A stretch of 62,639 nt of DNA from Acidobacteriaceae bacterium (lineage in GTDB: Bacteria; Acidobacteriota; Terriglobia; Bryobacterales; Bryobacteraceae): positions 1 to 62,639 of the forward strand of contig JADCJL010000212.1 in NCBI GenBank assembly GCA_020247055.1. The letters run 5' to 3'. Under the pieces are notes generated by a model that saw nothing but the letters and a program-made list of their open reading frames with translations, had not been told where the DNA came from and ran no database searches. A program made the translations under genes and the position numbers. Position 1 is the first letter of the stretch. Every line of letters begins with the position of its first letter. Positions 38,605 through 47,468 of the stretch are shown here, piece by piece.

Positions 38605-39918
38605 ATGAATCGCCGCCAAGCCCTCGCCCTCACCGCTCTCAGCTACTCCCGTATCCTCGGCGCCAACGATCGCCTGCGCATGGGCTTTATCGGCCTCGGC
38701 AACCGCGGTGATCAGGTGCACGATGGCTTTCTCGAGTTCGGCGATGCGGTCACCACGGCCATCTGCGACCTCCGCGACGACTACCTCGACCTGGCGGCCC
38801 GCAAATCCCGCGCCACGCCGGCGCGCTACAAGGACTATCGGAAGCTGCTCGAAGACCGCAACGTCGACGCCGTCGCCATCGCCACGCCCGACCACTGGCA
38901 CGCCCTCATGATGATCGACGCCTGCCGCGCCGGCAAGGACGTTTATGTCGAAAAGCCGCTCTCGCTCACCGTGGCCGAGGGGCGCCGGATGGTCCAGGTG
39001 GCCGCCGAGACGAAGCGCATTGTGCAGGTGGGCATCCAGCGCCGCAGTTCGAAGATGCTCCAGGAGGCCGTCGCCTACTTGCGGGGCGGGGAACTGGGCC
39101 ACATCACCGTCGCCCGCGGCTTCCACGTGCAGAACGAAGCCCCGAACGGTATCGGCCTGGCGCCCGATAGCGCGCCGCCCGATGCCGCGATGTGGGAGCA
39201 GTGGCTCGGCCCGGCGCCCAAGGTGCCGTATAACCGCAACCGCTCCTTTTACAACTTCCGCTGGTTTTATGATTACTCCGGCGGCCAGATCACCAACTTC
39301 GGCGTGCACTACATGGATATGCTGCGCTGGGCCTGCCAGAAGCGTTCGCCGCGCTCGGTGGTCGCCATGGGCGGGCGGTACGCCGTGCGGGACAACCGCG
39401 AGGTTCCCGATACCTGCGAGGTGCTGTGGGACTTCGGCGACATGATGATGGTCTTTGTGCAGTACAACGCCAACGCCGCCCCCGCCGTGGCCGCCCGCGG
39501 TGCGGAAATGGAGATCCGCGGCACCAAAGGCACCATGTATATCTACAGCAACAAATGGGAGGTGGTGCCCGAGCGTTACACTGACCTGCTGTTCGGCCAG
39601 CGCACTCCGCTCGACCGGGAGAGCGAGCGAGGCTACAACCCGTCGAAGAGGGCCACCATTACCGCCCGCAGCATGGAGGGCGCGAGTTCGACGCCGCCCC
39701 ACGTGCGCAATTTTATCGACGCCGTCAAGGCACGCGTGGCGCCGAACTGCCCGGTGGAGGAGGGGCATCTGTCGACGGCGAATACGATCCTCGGCCACAT
39801 CTCGCTCCGGACACGGGCGTTGCTCGATTGGGACGGCAGCGCCGAGCGATTCACCAACAACGAGGCCGCCAACAAGCTGCTCAGCTACAAGTACCGGGCG
39901 CCTTACCGCCTCGGCTGA
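38605..39918 (+). CDS. Gfo/Idh/MocA-family oxidoreductase with Tat-like leader
   Basis: A 437-residue protein starting MNRRQALALTALSYSRILGAN, a short twin-Arg-like or Sec leader. The Rossmann domain has MGFIGLGNRGDQ and AIATPDHWHALM; the conserved lysine is in VEKPLSLT. The C-terminal domain (WFYDYSGGQITNFGVHYMDMLRW) is of the large Acidobacteriota/Planctomycetes exported subgroup. It probably uses a tightly bound NAD(P) on sugar substrates. The last 16 bp overlap the convergent Cys-rich ORF. Confidence 0.9.
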   Translation: MNRRQALALTALSYSRILGANDRLRMGFIGLGNRGDQVHDGFLEFGDAVTTAICDLRDDYLDLAARKSRATPARYKDYRKLLEDRNVDAVAIATPDHWHALMMIDACRAGKDVYVEKPLSLTVAEGRRMVQVAAETKRIVQVGIQRRSSKMLQEAVAYLRGGELGHITVARGFHVQNEAPNGIGLAPDSAPPDAAMWEQWLGPAPKVPYNRNRSFYNFRWFYDYSGGQITNFGVHYMDMLRWACQKRSPRSVVAMGGRYAVRDNREVPDTCEVLWDFGDMMMVFVQYNANAAPAVAARGAEMEIRGTKGTMYIYSNKWEVVPERYTDLLFGQRTPLDRESERGYNPSKRATITARSMEGASSTPPHVRNFIDAVKARVAPNCPVEEGHLSTANTILGHISLRTRALLDWDGSAERFTNNEAANKLLSYKYRAPYRLG

Positions 39919-40088
39919 GAGGCGGGCGCCGGGCGTTCGAGCGGCACATCGCACTGGCAGCAATCGCTGCAGCGACTGCACTTCAGGCACCGGTGCAGAG
40001 CGCAGGAGTCTTTCGTGCACCAGACGCAAAGGTCACGCGAAGGTTCTCCGCAGATCGCGCAGGAGAACAGCAGCGGGGCGGGGTTCAA
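39903..40088 (-). CDS. 61-residue cysteine-rich zinc-ribbon protein
   Basis: Eleven cysteines in 61 residues, in pairs CAIC (10-13), CVWC (21-24), C29, and CLKCSRCSDCCQC (34-46). This would bind two or three zinc ions, like B-box or rubredoxin-like knuckles. Its ATG overlaps the stop of the upstream 193-aa gene by 4 bp, which supports it being real. Function unknown. Confidence 0.65.
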   Translation of the reverse strand: MNPAPLLFSCAICGEPSRDLCVWCTKDSCALHRCLKCSRCSDCCQCDVPLERPAPASQPRR

Positions 40089-40666
40089 TCCTTGGCCCCT
40101 TTGGCCGCCGCGGCCGGTTTCTTGGCCGGGGGCGGCTGCTTGCTCAGGATGCTCCGGCAGCGCTGCGCCTCGGTATCCATGACGTGTAATTCGGATTCGT
40201 GGGCGGCGGCGAGGTCCTTCATGTACTGCTCGAGAAAATCCCGGTTGGCGGAGTTCTCATTGGCGATGCCCATCAGGAGGTCCGCCACGGCGGGGTTCTG
40301 GTAGCGGCGTACGCCCGCCGCGAGCGAATTGAGCAGTTGCTCCATGCCTTGCAGGCGAAAGTAGGTGTCCATGGCCAGGGTGAGCCGGTTCGGATCCCGG
40401 GCCAGCCGCTCGGCCGAGGTTTGCAGGTAGCCGACCGCTTTGCGCGTGTTCTGCCACTGCTGCACGTAAGCCGCGGGGGCGCCATTCTCCTTCCATGCCT
40501 CCGGGTTCAACTCTCCGAGCACCGGTTGCAGCCGATTCGCCGTGGTCACCAGCGCGGCCAGCTGTTTGCGGGTCTCCCATTCGGGCGGCAGACCAGCCTG
40601 GGCCCAGGCGAGCCTGGTGACGAACAGCCCGGTCAGCAGGGAGTAGAAGAGGATTCGTTGACGCAC
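40085..40666 (-). CDS. Exported helical protein of unknown function
   Basis: A 193-residue protein with a signal peptide (MRQRILFYSLLTGLFVTRLAWAQ), an all-helical middle, and a Lys/Pro/Ala tail (KQPPPAKKPAAAAKGAKD). Sequence shows repeated amphipathic helices with no catalytic motif. It lies between the FecR-domain gene (9-nt gap) and the Cys-rich ORF, all on the minus strand. Confidence 0.75.
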   Translation of the reverse strand: MRQRILFYSLLTGLFVTRLAWAQAGLPPEWETRKQLAALVTTANRLQPVLGELNPEAWKENGAPAAYVQQWQNTRKAVGYLQTSAERLARDPNRLTLAMDTYFRLQGMEQLLNSLAAGVRRYQNPAVADLLMGIANENSANRDFLEQYMKDLAAAHESELHVMDTEAQRCRSILSKQPPPAKKPAAAAKGAKD

Positions 40667-40675
40667 GATTCCAGT

Positions 40676-41455
40676 TTACAGAGGAGGAGGCGGCGGCGGC
40701 GGGGGCGGCGTCGCTTCCGTATCGGCGGGACGGCCGCCGCCCGCCGGGACTCCACCCGTTGGAGAGCCGCCGCCACGGGGCACCCGCAACATGATGTTGT
40801 AGTAGGCGTCGGTAGCCGCCTGCAGGGTGCGCCGCAGAGCGCCACCTTTGTCGAAACTCTTCTGCGCCAGCGGCTGGTTCTTATAAACGCGGACATACTC
40901 GCCCGCGTTGAGCAGTTTTGGCTCGCTCGGGGGCATCAGGGAGTGGCGTACGGCCACTTGACCTTCATCCACCGTTACCAGCGTGGTCGCGTCCTGGTCT
41001 TCGATCTGCACGTCGAAAATCGTACCGCGCACCGAAATCACCGCCGTTGGGGTTGTCACCCGGTTCGGGTTCGGCTGGCCGCCGAACTTCTGGATGTGCA
41101 CCTTGACGCGGCCGAGATAGAGATCGAGCAGGTCCTTCCACCCGCCGGCGTTGTTCCGGAAGATGACGCGCGAGTTCGGGTAGACCTCGAAGGTGCTGCC
41201 ATCGCTCACCTCAAAAACGGCAAAGCCGTCAGCCCCGGTGACGATGACCTGCCGGAGATTCACCCAGTCACCCGCCTGCAGCGCCCAGGGTGTGTTGTCT
41301 TTGAGAACCGAGACCTGTCCGCTGCTCTGCATGACCCTCGCCGAGCGCTCCCGTTCCGGAGAGAACAGCGAAGGCGCCTGCGCAAACGATAGCCCTACGC
41401 AGACCGCGCAGAGGGCGGCGAGTCGGAGCGAGGGCGGAGCTAGCAGCAGGTGCAT
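40676..41455 (-). CDS. Exported FecR-domain protein
   Basis: A 259-residue protein; ATG at 41455 gives a signal peptide. A FecR domain spans about 45-170 (VNLRQVIVTGADGFAVFEVSDGSTFEVYPNSRV continues into TPTAVISVRGTIFDVQI, the FecR signature). It ends in a Gly/Pro-rich tail with nine consecutive prolines. There is no anti-sigma HTH or membrane helix beyond the signal, so it is likely a structural FecR-like periplasmic protein. First gene of a three-gene minus-strand set. Confidence 0.8.
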   Translation of the reverse strand: MHLLLAPPSLRLAALCAVCVGLSFAQAPSLFSPERERSARVMQSSGQVSVLKDNTPWALQAGDWVNLRQVIVTGADGFAVFEVSDGSTFEVYPNSRVIFRNNAGGWKDLLDLYLGRVKVHIQKFGGQPNPNRVTTPTAVISVRGTIFDVQIEDQDATTLVTVDEGQVAVRHSLMPPSEPKLLNAGEYVRVYKNQPLAQKSFDKGGALRRTLQAATDAYYNIMLRVPRGGGSPTGGVPAGGGRPADTEATPPPPPPPPPL

Positions 41456-41676
41456 ACACGTAGACGGCAACCCGGAGACCGGATTCCGCTTCTTTAAGAG
41501 TACCACGAAGCGGCCCGTCCTTAGAATGCCACGCTATTTGCAGAGCAAATGGAAGCCCACTGGGGACAAACCGGCAAAATGCTCTCTAAATCAATAGGTT
41601 TGGCCTAGTCCGGTCGATAGATATGAGTAGAATGGAACCAAGGCCTGAGTCAGGCGGAAACATTGCGTTGCAATCC

Positions 41677-43548
41677 ATGCGCCGAGTAACCTTCATCCTG
41701 GTCCTTTGGCTGGCGCTCACCGGAGTCTCGCCGGCGCAGTGGCGCCGCCTTGGGAACACGGCTGTCGATCTTCAGTTGTCCGGTCTGGCTACCGGTCCGA
41801 TGGATCGCGTCGAGTTCCGGAGCGACGACGGTCGGCTATTTGCCCGCGCGAGCGCCGGCCAGTGGTTTTCGACGGTGGACTTTGAAACCTGGAAGGTCGA
41901 GGCCGGCGAGCCGGCCGCCAGTCGGCTGCCGGTCCCGATTCCGGACCGGTTGCCGGAACCCGGGGCCGTGCTGCGGGCGAGTGGAGCACGCGGGGTTATT
42001 TACGCGGCCGGGCGGCATGTCTGGCGGTCGGACGATGGGGGGCGTTCGTGGAACAATTTGACTGCGTGGCGTCAAACCTCTCTGCTTGGGGCGCCGGCGG
42101 CCGATCTCGCGGTGGCGGCCAACGACCCGGCGTCGATTGCCGTAGCCACCGGTACGGGCATCTGGCGTTCGGCCGACAGCGGCCTCACCTGGACGAGTTG
42201 CAACGCGGCGCTGCCCCATCTGCCGGTTCGCCGGATTGAATCGCTGCCCCGCGGGGCGCGGGGAGCAACGATCAGTTTTCTCTCCCCCGCCGCTACCGCC
42301 GGGCCCGATGCCTCCTACGAATGGCAGCCCGGCGAGCGGATTGCCTGGCGGCTCGCCGAGGGCCCGTCTTCCGGCGCGGCGCGACGCGAACTTTCCCGCC
42401 GTCTCGGCGCTAGCGTGACCGTGCTCGAAACGCAGGGCGAGTGGGCTTACGCCGGCTCGGCCGATGGCCGTTTGTGGACTTCCTTTAACCGCGGCGCGGA
42501 CTGGGCGTTGCCCGCGTTTCAGCCCGGCGCCGCCGTCGAGGCGCTCGTCGTCGATGAACGGGATCCGCGCCGGGCGCTGGCGGTCTTCAGCCGTCGGGCC
42601 AACCGCTCCGACCTGGCCCCGCCGCGCACGGTTGTTCTCCGCACTCTCAACGGCGGGCTGTACTGGGACGACATTACGTCCAACCTCCCGGAAGTGGCCG
42701 CCTTTGGCGTGGCTGCCGACTTCTCCGCGCGCGCCGTCTACGTGGCCACTCTCGGGGGCATCTACCAGGCCGATCTCGCCGCGCCGTCCTGGACGCGCCT
42801 GTCGGGTGGTGGTCTGCCGGCCGCTCCGGTGCTCGATGTCCGGCTGGATCCGGCCGGTAATCAACTCTACGCCGCCGTCTACGGCTTTGGCGTCTACACC
42901 GTGATTGCTCCGCACCGCAACCGGGATCTCCGCGTGGTTCACGCGGCCGATTACGCTGTTCGCCCGGCCGCTCCGGGAGCGCTGCTGAGCATTCTGGGTG
43001 CTCCGGTTACCGAAGTCACCGCCGGGGGCCGCCCTGCGGCGGTGCTGCCTTCCCCGGCGGCCGAAACCCATATTCAACTCCCCTACGATTTGGCCGGCAA
43101 CGGGGTGGCGCTCTCATTTCTCGCCGCCAACCAGCGGGTCTCGCTCGGTCTCACCCTGCAGCCCGCCGCCCCGGCCATTTTTGTCGACCCCGATGGCACC
43201 CCGCTGGCGCTCGACGCCGAATCCGGCGTCCTGCTCGACGCCCGGAATCCGGCTCGCGCCGCCTCGACCGTGCAGTTTCTGCTCAGCGGCCTCGGCCGCG
43301 TCTCGCCGGATTGGCCCGTCGGCCAGCCGGCGCCGCTCGACAACCTGCCGCGCGTCGTGGCCGGGGTGAAGGCCTATCTCGATGGCGTTCCCCTCGAAGT
43401 GCTCCGCGCTACGCTGGCGCCCGGGTATATTGGCTTTTATCTGGTCGAGGTCCGTCTGCCCGCTCTGGTCAACCGTGGACCGGCGGAGTTTCACGTCGAG
43501 GCTGGAAACGCGAGCAGTAATCGGGTGCGTCTTCACCTCGACCCGTAA
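41677..43548 (+). CDS. Exported sortilin/BNR-type propeller with Solibacter C-terminal domain
   Basis: A 623-residue protein from the ATG at 41677 with a signal peptide (RRVTFILVLWLALTGVSPAQ). Blades of a photosynthesis-stability/sortilin-like propeller carry Asp-box-like motifs (VWRSDDGGRSWNNL, IWRSADSGLTWTSC, LWTSFNRGADW). The C-terminal 190 residues (from HAADYAVRPAAPGALLSILG) resemble the lineage-specific domain at the end of the sugar dehydrogenase gene at 16678-18381. Probably secreted and ligand-binding. Confidence 0.8.
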   Translation: MRRVTFILVLWLALTGVSPAQWRRLGNTAVDLQLSGLATGPMDRVEFRSDDGRLFARASAGQWFSTVDFETWKVEAGEPAASRLPVPIPDRLPEPGAVLRASGARGVIYAAGRHVWRSDDGGRSWNNLTAWRQTSLLGAPAADLAVAANDPASIAVATGTGIWRSADSGLTWTSCNAALPHLPVRRIESLPRGARGATISFLSPAATAGPDASYEWQPGERIAWRLAEGPSSGAARRELSRRLGASVTVLETQGEWAYAGSADGRLWTSFNRGADWALPAFQPGAAVEALVVDERDPRRALAVFSRRANRSDLAPPRTVVLRTLNGGLYWDDITSNLPEVAAFGVAADFSARAVYVATLGGIYQADLAAPSWTRLSGGGLPAAPVLDVRLDPAGNQLYAAVYGFGVYTVIAPHRNRDLRVVHAADYAVRPAAPGALLSILGAPVTEVTAGGRPAAVLPSPAAETHIQLPYDLAGNGVALSFLAANQRVSLGLTLQPAAPAIFVDPDGTPLALDAESGVLLDARNPARAASTVQFLLSGLGRVSPDWPVGQPAPLDNLPRVVAGVKAYLDGVPLEVLRATLAPGYIGFYLVEVRLPALVNRGPAEFHVEAGNASSNRVRLHLDP

Positions 43549-43570
43549 GCTGATATAAAAGGAAACTTCT

Positions 43571-44131
43571 GTGCGCTATCGTGTCTTTCTCCTCCCCCTG
43601 CTTCCGGCCCTGTTCGGGGCCTCGCTCCTGGTCGGTCAAACCCCGCCGGAAAAAAAGACGCCCAAACTGGCTCCCTACTATCCAACTCCTGAGGTGATCG
43701 TCGAGAAGATGCTGCAGTTGGGCGCCGTCAAAAAGGGGGAAAAGGTCTTCGATCTCGGTAGCGGTGACGGCCGGATTGTGATCATCGCCGCCGAGAAGTT
43801 CGGCGCCAATGCCGTGGGCGTAGAGTTCGATAAAGACCTCTATCAGCAGAGTTCGGACCGGATCCGGAAGCTGGGCCTGTCTGACCGCGCGCGGATCATC
43901 CATGGCGATCTGCTCGAACAGGATTACACCAGCGCTGATGTCATCACCGTCTATCTGCTGCCGGTTTCGAACGAGAAAGTGCGTCCGCTGCTCGAAAGGC
44001 AGTTGAAAAAAGGTGCCCGGATCGTAGCCCACGACTTTACGGTTGCCGGCTGGACCCCCGAAAAAGAGGTTTCGATCGACGATGACGGCGAGGGCCGCAG
44101 CCATACCCTCTACCTGTATCGACGCCCGTAG
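43571..44131 (+). CDS. SAM-dependent methyltransferase with apparent signal peptide
   Basis: A 186-residue protein. Residues 1-23 look like a signal peptide (RYRVFLLPLLPALFGASLLVGQ). The rest is a class I methyltransferase: DLGSGDGRI (61-69), VGVEFDKDLYQQS and IIHGDLLEQD. The motif set resembles DOT1-like/SAM methyltransferases found in many bacteria. Either the start is further downstream or the enzyme is exported, where SAM would be lacking. Substrate unknown. Confidence 0.75.
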   Translation: MRYRVFLLPLLPALFGASLLVGQTPPEKKTPKLAPYYPTPEVIVEKMLQLGAVKKGEKVFDLGSGDGRIVIIAAEKFGANAVGVEFDKDLYQQSSDRIRKLGLSDRARIIHGDLLEQDYTSADVITVYLLPVSNEKVRPLLERQLKKGARIVAHDFTVAGWTPEKEVSIDDDGEGRSHTLYLYRRP

Positions 44132-44149
44132 GCGTCCCCGTGTCTTCCC

Positions 44150-45316
44150 GTGGCCACCTTCCCTTCAGAAAAGCCCATCGTTGCCGATTCAATCCTGCCG
44201 GCCTTCCACTGGACGCGGGCTTTTGCCCTGGTGCGGTTGACGCTGGCGCTCGGCTGCCTCGCGCTGGCGCTTCCCGGACCGGGCCGCTGGATCGGACTCT
44301 GGGCTGCTTTTGCCGGTTATGCCGCTCTCCTGGTGCTCTGGCGGCGGATGGACGGGCCACTGCCTTGCGTTCGGCTGCTGATTGACTCCACATTCCTGCT
44401 CCTGTGCGCCGCCCTGCCACAGCCCTACGTCTCCGCCGTGACGGCGCTGTTTTACCTGTTTGTCCTGCTGGCTGCTACGCTGTTGCACACGATGCGGGAT
44501 GTGGTGATCGTTGCGTTGCTGACGATCGGGTTTTTCTATGCTGTCCGTCCCGCCGAGATGGTCGCCTTTCCTCCCGCCCTCCTGTTAGGAGGTATCGCCG
44601 TGGCCGCGGCGGCGCTTCAGAAAAAGGCGCTGCAGGAGCGGCTGGCGGCCGCCGCCCGGCAGGCGGTTATGTCCCGCTCCGAGGTTGAACATGCCCGCGA
44701 AGACGAGCGCCAGCGTATGGCCGCCGATTTCCACGATGGGCCCCTGCAGAGCTTCGTCGGCCTGCAAATGCGCCTCGAAGTTGTTCGCAAACTCCTCGAA
44801 CGTAACCCGAATCTGGCCCGCGAGGAGATCATCCAGATCCAGGAACTGCTCAAAACGCAGGCCGCCGAGCTCCGGACCTTCGTCCGCAGCATGCGGCCGG
44901 TGGAGGTTGATGGCGCGGGCCTTGTGCCCTCTCTCCGCAAACTGGTTGAAGGCTTCGGCAAGGAGAGCGGCATCTCGACGAGTTTCGTCGGTGGGAACAC
45001 GCGCGTGAGCCCCGACTCGCAGACCTCGCTCGAGGTCCTCCAGGTTGTCCGCGAAGCCCTTCACAACGTCCAGAAACACTCGAAAGCCTCCCGGGTCACC
45101 GTTGGCGTTGGCCGCGAAGGCCACGCGCTTGAGCTGTCGATCGAAGACGACGGCACCGGCTTCCCCTTCAGCGGAGCTTACACCCTCGAAGAGCTCGAAC
45201 TCCTCCGGCTTGGCCCCGTCTCGATTCGTCGCCGCGTGCGCAACCTCGGCGGAGAACTGCTGCTCGACTCTCAGCCCGGCAAAGGCGCGTCGCTCAAGAT
45301 CCGCGTCCCCTTATGA
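44150..45316 (+). CDS. Sensor histidine kinase, NarL/DesK type
   Basis: A 388-residue protein with an N-terminal membrane domain of about six helices (25-175), a HisKA_3 dimerisation region containing DERQRMAADFHDGPLQS (phospho-acceptor His), and a HATPase domain with VREALHNVQKHSKAS (N box) and EDDGTGF (G1). No response regulator is encoded next to it. GTG start at 44150. Its stop overlaps the lipoprotein gene by ATGA. Confidence 0.9.
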   Translation: MATFPSEKPIVADSILPAFHWTRAFALVRLTLALGCLALALPGPGRWIGLWAAFAGYAALLVLWRRMDGPLPCVRLLIDSTFLLLCAALPQPYVSAVTALFYLFVLLAATLLHTMRDVVIVALLTIGFFYAVRPAEMVAFPPALLLGGIAVAAAALQKKALQERLAAAARQAVMSRSEVEHAREDERQRMAADFHDGPLQSFVGLQMRLEVVRKLLERNPNLAREEIIQIQELLKTQAAELRTFVRSMRPVEVDGAGLVPSLRKLVEGFGKESGISTSFVGGNTRVSPDSQTSLEVLQVVREALHNVQKHSKASRVTVGVGREGHALELSIEDDGTGFPFSGAYTLEELELLRLGPVSIRRRVRNLGGELLLDSQPGKGASLKIRVPL

Positions 45317-46311
45317 GGCTGGCCGCGCTCGTCTTTTGCCTTTTCCTCGCCGCCTGCGGCCGGTACGGCGACTTCTCGCTTCCGCCGCCGGCCGGCGACC
45401 TACAGCCCGTGCAGTGGCGCTGGGAGGACTCAGGCTCCCCGGTTCTCGGTCCCGGCCCGGCCGGCAGCTTCGATAGCATCGACGCCCTGAACCCATCGAT
45501 TGTTGCCATCGGGAACCAGCTTTGGAATTTCTACTCCGGCTGGGACGGCCGCCAGTGGCGCACCGGACTGGCCACCAGCACCGATGGCGGAGGCACCTGG
45601 AGCCGCCACCCCACCCCGCTGCTTACCCCCGACCCCGCTGCCGGCGAAGGCACCTACATCAGCGCCAACGGCGCTACCCTCCACCACCAGGGCCAGTTCC
45701 TCCACTGGTATCAGGCCGGCGACCCGCCCCAGATCGCCCTCGCCACCAGCCCGGACGGCCTGCGCTGGACCCGTCACGGCATCGTTCTCCCGCGCGGCCC
45801 CCGTGGAGCCTGGGACGAACGCGGCGTCGCCGATCCCTACGTTGTCACCGCCGGCGGCCGACTCTACCTCTTCCACCTCGGCCAGGACCGCGCCCGTCGC
45901 CAGCGCCTCGGCGTTGCCGTCTCCGCCGACGCCGGCCGCACCTGGACCAAGTTCCGCGCCAATCCCATCCTCGAAATCGGCGCCCCCGGCCGCTTCGACT
46001 CCCTCGGCCTCGGCGAGCCCGCCGTCTGGACCTCCCACGGTCGTTGGTGGATGCTCTACACCGGACGCGACCGCGCCGAACGTCGTAAGATTGGCCTCGC
46101 TGTCTCCTCCGATGGCATCCGCTGGCAGCGCACGAGCGAAAACGCCCTCATCGTCGGCCAGGCCGCCTGGAACTCCCAGGTCGTCTGCGACCCCGAAATC
46201 CTACCTCTGCCCGATGGTAGCCTCCGGGTCTGGTACGGCGGCGGCGATGCCCCGCAACCAGCCGAAAACCTCCACGGCCACATCGGCCTCGGCCGGCTGC
46301 TCCCCCGTTAA
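45313..46311 (+). CDS. Lipoprotein with five-bladed sialidase/GH43-like propeller
   Basis: A 332-residue protein. The lipobox LFLAACGRY marks lipidation at Cys15. The propeller motifs include IALATSPDGLRWTRHG, LGVAVSADAGRTWTKFR and IGLAVSSDGIRW, as in GH32/43/130-type folds and Asp-box sialidases. Catalytic residues cannot be assigned. Translationally coupled to the histidine kinase by ATGA; convergent with the AAA gene by 4 bp. Confidence 0.78.
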   Translation: MRLAALVFCLFLAACGRYGDFSLPPPAGDLQPVQWRWEDSGSPVLGPGPAGSFDSIDALNPSIVAIGNQLWNFYSGWDGRQWRTGLATSTDGGGTWSRHPTPLLTPDPAAGEGTYISANGATLHHQGQFLHWYQAGDPPQIALATSPDGLRWTRHGIVLPRGPRGAWDERGVADPYVVTAGGRLYLFHLGQDRARRQRLGVAVSADAGRTWTKFRANPILEIGAPGRFDSLGLGEPAVWTSHGRWWMLYTGRDRAERRKIGLAVSSDGIRWQRTSENALIVGQAAWNSQVVCDPEILPLPDGSLRVWYGGGDAPQPAENLHGHIGLGRLLPR

Positions 46312-47384
46312 GCGGCCAGCCGGCCCGGCAGCACGTCGAGCCGCTCGCCCGCCGCGTTGGGTTCAAAACGGACCACCGTCCGCGGCGCCACTCGGCCTTC
46401 GGCCACCAGCGCGGCCAAGGGCTGCATTACAAACCGGTGCATCGTCCGCTTCAACTCCCGGGCCCCGTACTCGACGCTCGTCCCGTGCCGCAGCAGGAAC
46501 TGCCGCGTCCGCTTCGGCACCTCCACCTGAAAACTCCGCTCGCCCAGCCGCCGGTCCAAATGCTCCTGCAGGCTCCGCACCTGCAGATCCAGAATCTTAT
46601 CGAGCGCCACCGCGTCCAGCGACTGATAGGTCAACATCAGATCAATCCGGTTGATGAACTCCGGCGAGAACTTTCGCTTCACCGCCGCTACCGCCACCGT
46701 CTCCAGTCGCTTGGCCGCGCTTCGCCCGCCGTCGATTGCCGCTACGGCCGCACTCGCCGCCGGCCGCACCGTCGCCGTCTCCAAGCCAAACTCCGGCCGC
46801 AGCTCCCGCGCCATCTCCCGCGCCCCCAGGTTGCTCGTCAGAAAGATCAGCGACCGCTCAAAGTTCACCGTCGAGTTGTCCCCCAGCCGCAGCGTCGCCT
46901 TATCCAGCACGCCCAACAGCAGCCGCTGCAGCGAACCGGCCGCTTTCTCAATCTCGTCAAACAGGACAATCGAAAGATTATTCTGCTCGCTCATCACCGC
47001 GTTCAGCTTCACCTGCGTCAACATCGGCTGCGTCTCGCGATGGCCCAAATATCCCGGCGGCGCCCCGATCAGCTTGGCCACCTCGTGCTCCATCTGATAC
47101 TCCCCGCAGTCCACCCGCAGCACATTCTTCGCACTGCCGTGCAGCACCTCCGCCAGCGCTTCCACGGTCCGCGTCTTCCCCGTGCCCGTCGGTCCCAGCA
47201 GGAGGAAAACCCCAATGGGCCGTCCCTCTGGCGACAATCCGGCCTGATACATCTGAATGTAGGGGATGATCGCGTCCAGACTCTCCGGCTGACCGATAAC
47301 ACGCTCAGCGAGTTCAGCCGCCATCCTGGCGCCGCGGGGATTCAGCGCGGTCTTTTTCTTGCGTGCAGGCAGTAGGTTCTTCAC
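46308..47384 (-). CDS. Single-ring AAA+ ATPase of the ClpB/ClpA D2 type
   Basis: A 358-residue protein with Walker A GPTGTGKT, Walker B IVLFDEIEKA, sensor 1 FLTSNLG, arginine-finger region RKFSPEFINRID, and the ClpB-type small C-terminal domain (FLLRHGTSVEYGARELKR). The N-domain, first AAA module and middle coiled coil of ClpB are absent. No ClpP-binding loop (IGF/L) was seen. It could be a disaggregase-like or unfoldase-like stand-alone module. Ends overlapping the lipoprotein gene by 4 bp. Confidence 0.85.
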   Translation of the reverse strand: MKNLLPARKKKTALNPRGARMAAELAERVIGQPESLDAIIPYIQMYQAGLSPEGRPIGVFLLLGPTGTGKTRTVEALAEVLHGSAKNVLRVDCGEYQMEHEVAKLIGAPPGYLGHRETQPMLTQVKLNAVMSEQNNLSIVLFDEIEKAAGSLQRLLLGVLDKATLRLGDNSTVNFERSLIFLTSNLGAREMARELRPEFGLETATVRPAASAAVAAIDGGRSAAKRLETVAVAAVKRKFSPEFINRIDLMLTYQSLDAVALDKILDLQVRSLQEHLDRRLGERSFQVEVPKRTRQFLLRHGTSVEYGARELKRTMHRFVMQPLAALVAEGRVAPRTVVRFEPNAAGERLDVLPGRLAA

Positions 47385-47441
47385 GATTCAAACTATACAC
47401 CCACGCCACCAAATAACCCGGTCGGAAAGCGCTCTGAAATG

Positions 47442-47464
47442 GTCACTTTGCGAAACAAAGTGAC
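47442..47464 (-). terminator. Hairpin just after wecB
   Basis: Arms GTCACTTTG and CAAAGTGAC with a 5-nt loop form a 9-bp perfect stem 4 nt past the wecB stop. The following T-run is weak (CCATTTC), so it may be a partial terminator or an RNA-stability element. Confidence 0.5.
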
Positions 47465-47468
47465 GACT

